NCBI GenBank assembly: GCA_033964015.1
Contig: CM066918.1
Location: 25,503,387 to 25,567,386, forward strand
Length of the DNA stretch: 64,000 nt
Origin: Scolanthus callimorphus
Taxonomy: Eukaryota > Cnidaria > Anthozoa > Actiniaria > Edwardsiidae
Direction of reading: 5' to 3'
This document shows positions 11,220-22,606 of the stretch, one piece after another. Within the stretch, counting starts at the first letter, position 1. Every line of letters starts with the position of its first letter. The notes under the pieces were generated by a model that saw only the letters and a list, made by a program, of their open reading frames with translations, searched no databases and was not told where the DNA came from. Made by a program: the position numbers and the translations under genes.

Positions 11220-13249
11220 ATGCAAAGTTTCTCACTGACGAGGGTGTAAGGCAAATATTTGACACCACACCACTTAAGTCTGCTCCACTGGCCATGCTGC
11301 AAAGACTAAATGAACTTAATAACTGGGCTCACAAGCGAAAAGTCTCTTATAGAGATTTGTATACCTTGAAAAAAAAACACATTCAGTATTCCCATCTGAA
11401 CACTTGAAAATCAGATAGGTTAGTAGATACCTAACAGGCATGTGGAAAACATCCCGCACGAAAAGTCGGGCTGACAAGAGCCTGAATTCGGCCTGACAAA
11501 TAAGCATGACATTAGCCGGTCAGGAGCATTACATGAGCCTGACGACACTAGCGGGAACTAGAATGACACGAGCATGACAGAGAGCAGGAAAAAGAGCGTG
11601 AACTAGCGTTGCAAGAGCCTGACAACATCGACCGTGAATAGCGCCTGACATAGCGGTACGGAAATCCATCATCGCCTCAGAATAAAGCAACGATATTATT
11701 GGTGCAAATCCATCATCACCTTGGTGCCGCCAGACCTGTTTACTGCCGGAAAACTACTACTTTTTGATTCACTTTGACAGTCGCAAATCAGGAAATATTT
11801 TACTAACAGGAGAAAACCGAACATGTTATCTAATAATAACTTACTTGGCCGAAACTCACGCAAAAAGCGTTATCAGCTGATGCAAAGGTAAATTATCTCT
11901 CTCCAATTTAAATATCATGACACAGACCTTTGCACCGTATAGATAATATGTTAGGTTTTCCCTGTTACTAAGAACGCAGAACAGAGTTTATTTACACGAA
12001 CTGGTATTGCACGAGATAGAATGAAATTATTTCTTTTTTTGCGTAGCCGATCCCCTTTTGCCGTTTCGCATTTTTGTCGCATGTATATTTTATCAGTTGT
12101 TCGCGTGAGTCGTCGAACAGTATGCTATTAATTACCTGTTAACTTCAACATTCGAGATTCAAGAAAAATAATACTAAAAATAGCCAATGGCGTTTCTAAT
12201 GTGTTTTTTTTTTTTACAATTACAGCGCTTTCTCGGCGGAGCTAGCTTAATGCACGTACTCATGTGTTTGTTTCTTTACAATAACAGCCATACTCAGCGG
12301 ATTCAGGTTGTTTGCGTGTGTCGTGTTGTCGAGCAAGCTGATCTCTATTATTTTGAATCATATATTTACTCACAGTGGAAACGAGAAAAATAACTAAGAC
12401 GCGCATCTCAATGCGTTTGTTTCTTACAATTACAGTGTCATTTCCTTATGAAAGTAACGCGTTTCTAGTGATCTATGGCCGAAAACTGTAGGTCGTTATA
12501 ACACAACTATTTAAAAATGGCGTGATTTTAGTGTTGTTTGAGTCGATTTTGCCTTTTTTCAAACTGTCAAAAAGCCGCTTAGCATCACAAAATCTTCAGT
12601 GTTTGCCTGCCGCATCACTTTTATTTGTGATACAATGTTAGACATGCTAGTACAAGTCAAAGTGCACTTACCTTTCTTCTCGACACTTCTTTATATATAC
12701 CATCCACTAATCAGACTCGCTGCTTTGACTGCTTAGGGGTTCGAAGGGCCTCAAAATTTAAACTTGTTTTTGGAAAGGACCATATGTCAACTCGTTTTTG
12801 TTGAGCTCGGCACACACAAGCGAAATCCATTTGGTATTTGTTGCTTTTCCGCCATTTAGCTAGCAAGACCTTTAGTAAAAATCTCCCCCATTGCATCGCG
12901 CTTCTTTTTTCACGAAATGGCAACCGTAACTGAATCGTTATCAGTCCGCCAAATGGCACTGTAATATATAGCATACCATGTTATGTTAATAAAAAAACAA
13001 AGGTTATCTCAGAATGTCAAATATGCATACGCACACACAGCAAACGTTTTGTCAGTGTGCGGTCCTACTCTTTTTCGGTTCGTGTCAGGCTTATCAATAA
13101 CGATGTGCAATTACCACGAAAATAAGGCTGTTGCGATGCTCGTGTCACGCCTCCTGTCAGGCAGGGCGTAAGGGCATGATCCTGACACTGTCTTGCTAAG
13201 CACACACGAGCAGGACAGATTTTAATGTCAGGCTCGTGTCCTTTCGAAG
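11220..13249. other. Internal non-coding region with short degenerate repeats
   Basis: 11440-11690 holds repeated GAGCCTGACA/GAGCATGACA words and 13080-13250 holds the inverted words (GTCAGGCTCGTGTC), so the two zones could pair. 12100-12430 has a decayed unit of about 200 bp with recurring GTTTGTTTCTTACAATTACAG. Open frames here lack coding character. It lies downstream of the SAM-domain gene's stop codon. Confidence 0.45.
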
Positions 13250-15182
13250 TCAGTTCCTTACAGCGGGTTTTGGCCGAGTCAGGCGGGATTCTGCAATGTC
13301 TGGGTCAAACTTTCGTACGGGATACCATAAGATCGCTTTTCTCTCTGGCAGGACCCAACTTCCTTTAAATTTATTTACTCCTCTTAGATTATTGAACTTA
13401 ACAACATCTTTGCTGTTAATTCTAGCAATCTTGCCCTGCTCATAGAGCTGCCTACCAAGGGCTTTTATAGCCACTTCTTTTGTATCACTTCTAGCAAGTT
13501 TTACACCCTCAACCTTACATTCGCCCTTGACCACAGCGAATGTAACTTCTTCTTTTGTTTCACTCTCAAGTGAAACAAGCCACAGATGAGGGCGCATTTT
13601 GTGGACAGCTAACAAATCAAAAGGAATATATTAGAACACAAGGAAGCACAAAAGATTGTAGTAGATCAGGGGAAAGGACTTGTGAAATATTTTCTTACAG
13701 CCAAATGCTCAAGCGTCCCCCTCAAGAGTGCAATAATAAGTAGATTATTGGAATATTGCATCCATTATTCGATTCAATAATGCATTGGGCTTGGGAAACG
13801 TCTTGATGCTTGAGCGTCTTTGGCTGTAAGGGGGGGGGGGGGCAATGCATTTTGTGTTAATGGTGCAAGAGCATATTATAATTTCCTCATGTCAAGGAAG
13901 CATTCTTGGAAATGTAAAAAGCATATCGTTTTGTTAAACCCTTTATCACATACACATTAAGCACTATCTGATAAATTTGCATTTTCAAAGTAAATTGGGC
14001 AATTCCAGAAAATACATGTACCCTGACCACGGGTGGCATTTGGAATTCTGATTGCCCATTGAGTAATTTCATAGGTACCAGTAGCTATTAACTTAAAGGT
14101 TTCAAGGAGAACATGCATTTATCCAAACTACTTATAGGCGATTATTTTGTTTACAGGTTGAGCTCATTAGCATAAGCAATGTTCAGCATCGGACTATTTG
14201 AGGCAGCTGTAAAAAGAAAAGTTCTGTATATCAATAGAGCACTGTGAATGAAACATAACCGGAAAATTTCAAGTTTATATTTTGAATTCTAAGTGTGTGG
14301 GGCAACGTTCAATTTAGAGAAAACAGGTGAGCTAATGACGTTTTGCCCCAATGATATGGAAAAATGATATGGAAGCAGGTCAAAGCTTTCTTAAGAACAA
14401 CAAACAAACTTATCGTGCGCTTTTCATTGTATTTTTCAAAGCTTAATCTAGCTAGCTTAATTTTTAAACTTCGTGAAATCAATGGGGCAAAACGCTTACT
14501 ATTCCACATGATTTCTCTAAATTCAGCTTTATGCCACATGTCTCGCTCAGAATTTCCTTTTTTTTATTTCCTTTTTTAGTACAAAATTTACATAAAATTA
14601 CATTTTATTCACTGGACTTTATTAATATTCAGAGCGTATTATTCTCTCGCTAGGCTAAAGCCTAGTTTCCATATAGTCTTATCTGTGGTATCTGTCTCAT
14701 CAGTCAACCGTGAAACAAAAGAATAATTCCAATTTCTATTGTTTCACTGTCAACTGATGAGACAAATACGACAGATACGACTATATGGAACCAGCCTTAA
14801 GTAGCCGGAGTCACAGTATAATCGCCTATAAGCAACAGCATTCAAAGTCATTTCCTTTTGATTTATACACAACACTTCAACATAATAGCTCCTTACCACA
14901 TCAGAATTCAACAGAAAGACCTCGTTTTCTTTCCTTCTCTCTGCAATATTTTTCTCATATTCTGACAATTCCTGTGAAAGTTTGGAGAAAGGTTGAGAAA
15001 TGATATATTATAAAATCAAAGCATACTCTCATAATCATGTTATGCCAGCGGCTTTGCAGAATCAATTTGTTAACAATGCAGTATCTTGTTATAAATTATA
15101 GTAATTAACCTAACAAAGTAATTATGAAAAAAAACAATTTCACCAACCAAATAAAGCAAAGGGCCGTTACAAAATAAACCGA

Positions 15183-15213
<31 letters not shown>

Positions 15214-18200
15214 CAAGGAACCTGGAAATTCCACAGGGGTCGCTGTGTTTGACCCTGGAATTTCCAAAGAGTTTTGTTGATTATGCAAAACAAGCATATG
15301 TAAGCTCTCAAGCCAATCAATACTGATGACGTATTTTGACCCAGATTTGATCAAAAGAAGTCAAATTAATTAAATTATTTTTTAATGTTTGTAATTCAAA
15401 TAAGATTAAAAAGGGCAAATAAACAAATAACCCTCGTTCTGTAATTATTTTGATCAGATGCGAGTAAAGTGAATGTCAGTATGGAAATTTAGTTTGAGCA
15501 GGCATATGCCTCTTTGGGCCATTCCATTTTTTAGACCCCCCTTGTTTGCGACTTTCAACAGTCAACTGAAAATCACATACAACAATTGAGTTCAATAATA
15601 ACTTTAAAAGGCCCATCACCAACCGGTCTTTGCGCCCTTTTTTCTTTTGTTTTCAAATTGATCCATTGTTTTTCGGGTGCTCTTATTGGCTAAGAGTCTG
15701 CAAATGCTCTCGGTTGGTGATGGGCCTTTAAATTATTTGATGTGCATATACAATAGGGATGCTTTAGGTTGCAACTGAAGAAAGGGTAATGTCCTCTTTG
15801 GCATGTTACATCACGACATTTTGATAATGCAAAAAGTGGACCAATTTCATGACTCACCTCTGTTTCTTGTGATTCTTGTGATTCAGTCTGTAAAAGAAAC
15901 ATTGCTGGAGTGTGAATTCCATTGAGCATTGATTATCATTATATTTCTGATTTTGCATAACCTTTATAAAAAATGTCAAGGTGTTAAACATACAATGCTA
16001 AAAAGCAAATTTAAATTCCCTGGTCAAAATCAATACACCCTGCTTGTCAAAGTGGAAATCCAAGGCCCCTGTTGAAATCCAGGGTGGAAAAAAACTGAAG
16101 GCCCCTGTGGAAATAGCATTACAGTACCTGTGGCATTTGGATTGAGTGACAGGTGTACCGGTAGGGCATCCATTAATCTGGTAAATTGATTTCCATACAA
16201 AAAAGGACTGTTTGTCAAGTGTAAACATTATTATTTACCTCAGATTGTTCATCAACAGAAACTGCTTGATCGTCAACCTCCTAAAACAGACAATATCAAT
16301 TGCTGTTATTTAATCCAGTCAACTTATCACACAAAATGGAACAAATTGCAACAGAATGTTTCTCTTCTTAATATATATTCTTCCAAACACTATCAAGAAT
16401 CACAGGAAAAAAAGAGGAAAAACTGAAATGTCAAAATGACTATTATTATTATTAATATATTATTATTATAACCAATTCATTTTATTGCTTGTGCCGCTTT
16501 TGTGACCACCATTGTTATTTATGAGTTTTTCTGCACTCCAATCTTCCACGTCAGAATTGATTCTATGGTTTGTACCGGTACCTCAAACATAGTACTTCCA
16601 TTCTCTCCTGACCCAGGAGCCATGATTCACAGATTGACTGTGAAATACACCACTTGTAGATCTCATATGAAGCTACATCCGGGACCTGAGTGACATATTT
16701 TCCATATCCTCACTAATGACAATATCGGTCAAAACAAAAGTGCTTGGAAATAAATTTGGAGTAATTTTTTTTCTTGTTTGACTATATAATGAAAAGAAAA
16801 TTACATGGTGGCTTGAAGATATGAGTTTTTATTTTCTTGTGTCAAAAACAATAGTTTACTCATTCACTGTGCTCATTCATAAATTATTGTTCTTGCCACT
16901 CAAAAATAAAACTCATATCTTTGCGTCACCATGTAATATCCTCTTTATATTTCACTAGCCATAGTCATAAATTAATATCTAGCACTTAAGCATCTAAGTT
17001 TATTATTGTTTTCTTGATTTCCCACTTTCAACATACAGTAGATTTTGTATTAGCTTTTAATTTTTTGTATGGGATCCGCAATTGTGATCTTTCACATGGC
17101 CCGAATTTTGAGGGGTTTTCGGTGGGTTTCTGTGATCATACAAGAGTGTGCCAGGAACAATATTAAGAAAAAAAATCTTCGTTGGAATTTGTTCCATGTT
17201 TAGCTCATTTTCGGCCTAAAATGACTGGACTTAAATTGGTATGAGGTCAAAATTTATCTACAACCAAATTGCTTGTCCCAAATACTAGGATCTCATCTTT
17301 AGTGATATATATTTTTTGCTTACATCTTGTTCCACTGATGGTATAGATTGCTTAGAAGAACTGGTAGTAGACTCTTCAGATGGAATCTGAAATGAAAGAA
17401 AATTCATCAATTGAGTTACATGTAGTGGTCTTGTGTAGCAGACTCGTACCCAGTCACTTGATTTTACCATAACACACACATTTCTCAAATTTGGATTGGC
17501 TCTCAGCCATGTATACATAAAAGTATACACCATGGAACATGCCTTCATCAGTGCGCACACTAAAAAGAACCAATGAAAACAGTTTGGCTGCTCACATGTG
17601 CTGTTTTTGTTTTTATTTTTGCCTTTTTGTTGTTGTATAAAACAGGATGTCCTCTGATTTTACATGGTGTGACATACCACATAATGACATAAAAAAGTGG
17701 TCAAATGTACTGTGGATGCACTCGACTGGTAGTAGACGCACGCATATCTACAGATGTTTTCCGCTGATATTATTTGAGCCCCCCAGCGGAAAACGTTTGT
17801 AGATATGCGTGTGCATTGGTAGTGGGCTCAAGAAACAGTCAGCAAACTGTCCAAGGTTGTGGCAGCGGCAAAACAAAGCGAGTTTCGACCCAGCGCAGAG
17901 GCCTCTTTTCCTCGCGAACCTCAGCTAGCGAAATGTAGAGAAAAGAGGCCTCTGCTAGCAGGGAAATGTTTGCCTTTTTGTTGTGGTATTAAACAGGATG
18001 TCCTCTGATTTTACATGGCATGGCCTCTTACATACCACAGAATGACAAAATAAAGTGGTCAAAATGTACTACGGATGCACTCGGCTTTACTGCTTTATTA
18101 TGTCATTCTGTGGTATATAAGAGGACATACCACGGCATAATCAGAGGACATTTTGTTAAATGGAACAAAAAAGAAAGGATAGAAGAGTGTGATACATGAA

Positions 18201-21200
18201 TGCTTCTGAGAGGAGAAATGGGGGCCTGGAAGGAATAATGGGTTCCTTGTGTGTCTGGTCTAGCTAGTTCAAAGTCACATGCTGTGATTGTAGCAAATGC
18301 AGCATCTGTTGAATTTTCCCCCTAAGATGAAGGCATGCATCAAAGCTATTTTTACATCACCAAGAATCAAGCTATTCGAGGTTCTATTATCTTCCCACAG
18401 CAAGCATGCATTTGCTTCTTACCGTTTTAGCTTTCTTTGTAACCTTGTCATCCTTGTTCATGGAAAAAAAAATGTAAATATTAGAGACATACATGTCCTC
18501 TTTATTGATCAAAGCAATTTGACTTTTACCATGTGAACACGTGCAAAACATCATTTGCATTGCAAGAGATTCCCAATCAACAATCCCATGAAAAAAACTA
18601 AATGGGCAAAAAACTGAAATAGACAATTTAACTAATTGTGCCTGTAGGGCTTGGGAACTGTCTGCAACATCTAATTACACAAAAGAGATATGTCCATTAT
18701 TAAAATGATATTATTGTTGATCCATGTTTTGAAATCCCGTCCTGTACAGAGATGGTTGTCAAAATCTAACAAGATCATCAACATCATCAGACCAGCTAAT
18801 GGCCACACAACATTACAGTTTTTGAGATTTTTGAGATAAATATTTTGGGTTAAAATGGTATTTTACAGAAAGATGCCTTCATATTTTGAACCAGAATCAT
18901 TTTATTTAAGCAGCTTTTTTGGGAAACACATAATTCTGGATGTCTTGTGAGCTACTGTATAAAAATAAGCATACCTGCCAACTCTCCAGGTTTCACCAGG
19001 AGTCTCCAGGTTTTTTATCAAATCTCCCAGTCTCCAGGTTAAAGCATCAAATCTCCCGATTTTTCAACATATTCTGATTCATAGTCGGACACAAAAAAGT
19101 CAACCGAAGTCGGTGCCATCGGCAAAGATTTGGAGAGAGTTTGGAAGTTTTCGGAAGGGATTCGGAATGGTTTCGGGAAAGACTAGAGAAATCAAGATGG
19201 TTCCAACAAATTCTCCAGGTGTCATAACGTCTGGGGTTGACAGGTATGTATCTTCTGCACAGCAGTTACCTACTACAACTACCACCATACCTTTGCATTA
19301 GCACGCTTACACCTTCGTTTCCTCGAGGTTGTCTGGAAAAAGAATAGGACTGCATGTGAAAACAGAAATTGGCAAGCATCCAACTTATTTTGCATGTTGT
19401 TTTGTTACTACAGACACCATACTATGGTACTCACTTCTTTTTTGACATAGGCAGTAGCCTTTCGCGAATGTGAAAACTTAGTGCCAATGAAGGCTCGTCC
19501 TCTTCTTCTTGAGATTGTAATCACTCCATTTTCTCCAACAGAATACTTTCCATAGTACATTTTGACTTCGGGGGCATCAAGAATATCTTCAGCAATTGCT
19601 GAATTGTTGTTCGCCTCTTCTGTGGTGGTGTGGTCAGTTTCAATCAAGGCACCGTCACCCTGGAACTATAAAAGAGAAAGAGCAATAATGACTTTTGAAA
19701 GCATTCTAGCAGTACTTCCATTAAGAATAAGTAGAAAATAGATGCTTTAAGCTTGGACAGAAGGTGGTAAGGGAAGGGTTCAAGCTGGGGTGCAAATTTA
19801 GGACTGGTACTGGTGGCACTTAAAACATGCTATCAAGCAAAAAGGTAAGTTTTCCTCATTATAGTTAAGGAATATCTTTTGAAAAGTGCATTCGATTTAC
19901 ACTCCTTTTATAACAATTACAATTATTCACCTTTCCTTCGCTTGTATTCTTTATGATGAGGCATCTGATGGCAGCATTGAAATCATTCAATACTCTATTG
20001 GCTTGTTGTGCCTCCATAGATGTTTTACATAGTTCAAGCAGGTCATGCTTCTTCAGCTCCTGCTTTGTCACACAAGGACTCTCCATTTTTTCCCCTGGCT
20101 TTTGGGTTACAGGGTTACCATTACGTGGTGGTTCTGGAAGGGTTGCAGTTACCATATCTGTTAAAATAATTTGGTTACATTCCATTACTAATCATACTAT
20201 CATACTGTAGCAGAGTCAAGCCCCTTCTTGTTGTGGGAATTGTTCTTCCTTCCCATTTTTTAGGGTATTTCTTAATTCCAATTTTTTGGAACCTAAAGAC
20301 TCCTATAGAATTTCCAGTGAAAGTTTTATGAACACATAATATTTTCTTCTCTCCCCATCTGATGGGTATGTATAATTTCTTGAATTACGAATAACATTTA
20401 CTGTATCCATTTACCATTTGTTAATTCCTTTAAAAATTTTTCAGCTTCAACGCATGTTTAAAGGATATCCCCATTCGTTCAATAACACTGAAGTCCTCCG
20501 CCAGGAGAGTGAGGTCCTCTACTGTTTTAAACTGTGAAAATAAATATAACATTGGTGAGCAGAGGGTAACTTCAGAGCTAAGAAGACAGGAGAATAATTT
20601 ATTTGTTATTTTTCTTTTTAAAAATGTTCTCATCCCAACAACAAAGATTTAAAGAAGATATTTTAAAGAAAGATTTTGCCCGTAGCGAGCATTTGAGAGT
20701 GAGAGGATTAGACATTGGGCTTTCAAGACACTGGCAAGATGTCCAGAAATTTACAGAAACACGGGTGGTAAAGTAAACTTAATTTCATGCATTTATACTG
20801 CAAAAAACTAAAGAGGTGAGAGCCATTGTAATTAAAATAGGAGAAAATATTAATACATTACTCCTGAAAAAAAAAAACGAGCCTGTTAAATTTCTGGCAA
20901 CTCCACAGCACTCGAAATTTAGAGATCTACATAGGTGTAAATCCACTAGGAGAACACTGTAGAAACTTAAAACACAGTCTAAAAAGTTAGGTGTAAGAGG
21001 AAAATTGAAAATAAAGTCAATAGCCTAAAGTCTTATGCTTTTCACACCCTGGATGAGATTGCAGCATATGCTGCTTTTCTATTATAAAATGCAAGCTAGC
21101 ACAAAATTTTGCAATCCATTTTAATTGAAACAGGCCTTGTGATATAATAGGTACCTTTTCCTTGTTCACTAGATCTGGGATTATTTCTTCTAGTCCATGC

Positions 21201-22047
21201 CTGGACAAAAAGTTCTCAGTGGTTTCACTCTACAAAGAAACAACCAGAGTTAAGTTCATGCAAGATCCACACTGCATGAAAAAAGGTCAATGAATCATTG
21301 CAGTGCAGCTAATACACATTTTCGCTCTAGTTTCGTTTAGAATGGCTTTTGGATGTAACACAACTAGGCACTTGATTTATGTAACACGACTACCAACATG
21401 CAGCGCGTGCATTCATCTGTGTTCCAAGGAGTTCTCCAAGGAGTTATAAGACGCGATCGAACAGTGATTTCCTGTTTGATCGCAAACTTGACTCATCGAC
21501 TCTCTTCCCCTCTCATGCAGTTTGAACACTTTGAGTTGTTGACCGTTTGATTGTGCAGATGAGAGTTTTCCAGTCAGCAGGAAGCTTTCCTCTGTGGATG
21601 ATAGTTGGAACTCTCATCACCGTTTGATCCCTGCTTTAGACTGCTTTCATAACTGAAATGGTCCCCTCTCTTTCCAACGAGTACATATCCAGTTCACATT
21701 ATATACACAAACTAAACAGCAAAGACTAGCAACAAAACAAGAGCGAACTACCAGCCTCAAACAATGTACCCTTTAAAGCTTATCTCGCCTCGTGTGTGCT
21801 CGCTGCTAGCTCGAGGTACACCAGGAGAGATAAGTTTATGGAATTTTACTTTCGGAAAAAAGACAAGACAATCACCAGATAAAGTGGGAACCAAAATTTT
21901 AGTAATAAGAGCTTACTTAGCAATCTGATTTCAAGTGTTTATAGAATAGTTCGAGTCTGCCCTGTACTTACCGCCGACGAACACAACTCTGAATAGTCAC
22001 TAAATACTAACATTGTGAGGACGTTTTACCTTATCAATCGATGCCAT
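13250..22047 (-). CDS. SAM-domain protein, companion gene of the CACTA element (copy 1, complete)
   Basis: Minus-strand exons: 22047-22030 (ATG, MASIDK), 21229-21155, 20531-20415, 20157-19931, 19665-19435, 18452-18423, 17386-17324, 16280-16239, 15887-15858, 14971-14897 and 13608-13250 (stop TGA). All have AG/GT borders and compatible phases, giving about 420 residues. Exons 2-3 (residues about 7-70) form a SAM-like helical bundle: FLSRHGLEEIIPDLV, then DLTLLAEDFSVIERMGISFK and a lysine-rich last helix. A basic block follows (YYGKYSVGENGVITISRRRG), then short acidic/Ser-rich exons, a coiled-coil-like exon (SEYEKNIAERRKENEV) and a C-terminal domain ending FDPDIAESRLTRPKPAVRN. SAM domains mediate oligomerisation; the TnpA-like companion role is inferred from divergent pairing with the transposase. 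Copy 1 has one-base losses in exon 3 (T-run near 20440) and exon 11 (near 13557); the second assembled copy reads through both. Confidence 0.75.
13695..13829. mobile_element. MITE of family A, 135 bp
   Basis: TTACAGCCAAATGCTCAAGCG...GCGTCTTTGGCTGTAA. Same ends and internal AATATTG...CATCCATTATTCG sequence as the 509-bp element at 2879-3387, but with most of one arm missing. A G-run follows immediately. Duplicate at 30191-30325. It lies just upstream of the last SAM-gene exon, within its intron 10. Confidence 0.8.
14655..14800. repeat. MITE family C
   Basis: About 50-bp arms: CTAGTTTCCATATAGTCTTA...CTGTCTCATCAGT on the left and the reverse complement ACTGATGAGACAAATACGAC...TATATGGAACCAG on the right. 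Duplicate at about 31138-31283. Within intron 10 of the SAM-domain gene. Confidence 0.75.
15183..15211. repeat. Poly-C tract
   Basis: About 29 consecutive C, reported shorter in the second copy (31664-31690). Similar long C or G runs occur at 28459-28484, 26460-26474 and 53881-53994. They create glycine-rich spurious frames and are prone to length errors. Confidence 0.8.
15604..15732. repeat. MITE family B, copy 2
   Basis: AAAGGCCCATCACCAACCGG...CGGTTGGTGATGGGCCTTT, the same family as 11091-11219 with the internal part inverted. Duplicate at 32081-32207. Confidence 0.8.
16801..16936. repeat. MITE family D
   Basis: TTACATGGTGGCTTGAAGAT...ATCTTTGCGTCACCATGTAA with arms of about 35 bp. Duplicate at 33276-33408. 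Within an intron of the SAM-domain gene. Confidence 0.75.
17622..18150. repeat. Compound inverted-repeat element
   Basis: Two direct repeats of about 90 bp (17640-17710 and 17996-18085, both GATGTCCTCTGATTTTACAT...) flank two hairpins: CGCATATCTACAGATGTTTTCC...(17728-17813) and GCAGAGGCCTCTTTTC...GAAAAGAGGCCTCTGC (about 17895-17956). A further arm near 18100-18150 inverts the direct repeat. Probably nested MITEs. Duplicate in 34100-34630. Confidence 0.55.
18970..19248. repeat. MITE-like element with CATACCTG ends
   Basis: CATACCTGCCAAC...GTTGACAGGTATG, short inverted ends around repeated CTCCAGGTTT words. Duplicate at 35448-35726. In an intron of the SAM-domain gene. Confidence 0.55.
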
Positions 22048-22606
22048 TTATCTTTTGGGAGGTAAAAGTGTTTCGCAGTGGTGATAACGTCGCTTATAGT
22101 GGAAATAGGAGCGGTTTTAAGCGCAGTTTGTTGTCTAGTACTAGTAGAACACACGAGAGTTGTTTCTTCTTCGGTTAAACGAAAAATGGCGCCAAAACGT
22201 GGAAGTCCCGGATGCGTAACTGCCAACCAACCTCGTCCCCTGGGACTTGTGGGTAATTTTCAAGATGGCGGTTGCTCTCTACCCAAGCCCATGGTTTTCT
22301 GGGTAATTTTCACAACCGCCATCTTGAAAATTACCCAGAAGACCTTGGGAACGAGGTTGACAAGACCACGAAGTAGAGTAATTTTCAAGATGGCAGCGAA
22401 CAAGTGGCGTGTCGATTCACATCTTCAGCACGATGTTTTCTTTCTTATGAAAATTCTATTGAAAATTTGAAGGAGCAAAAGTGAAAAGTATAAATCCCAG
22501 TCAAAAGTTACAGGCAATAAGAAAAGATAATCTCTCTTTATACCAAGCAATTGAGCGGTTTATGGGCTAATACGCGAAGATCTATGATCAAATCTCCATC
22601 CAAGTT
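22048..22606. promoter_or_regulatory. Bidirectional promoter region between SAM-domain gene and transposase
   Basis: The two start codons are divergent and 559 bp apart. 22228-22359 is a palindrome with arms of about 47 bp centred near 22293, and its arms contain CAAGATGGCGG (22261-22271) and CCGCCATCTTG (22316-22326). A third copy, CAAGATGGCAG, is at 22386-22396. These resemble the YY1 consensus (AAGATGGCGGC). TGGCGCCAAAA at 22187-22197 resembles an E2F site. No TATA box was recognised. Motif function is inferred from vertebrate and insect consensus sequences. Confidence 0.6.

Noticed and set aside
12711..12974. 87-residue minus-strand ORF
   Set aside because: No similarity recognised, no splice partners, in repeat-rich sequence downstream of the SAM gene.
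15070..15354. Glycine-run ORFs on the minus strand
   Set aside because: Produced by the poly-C tract.
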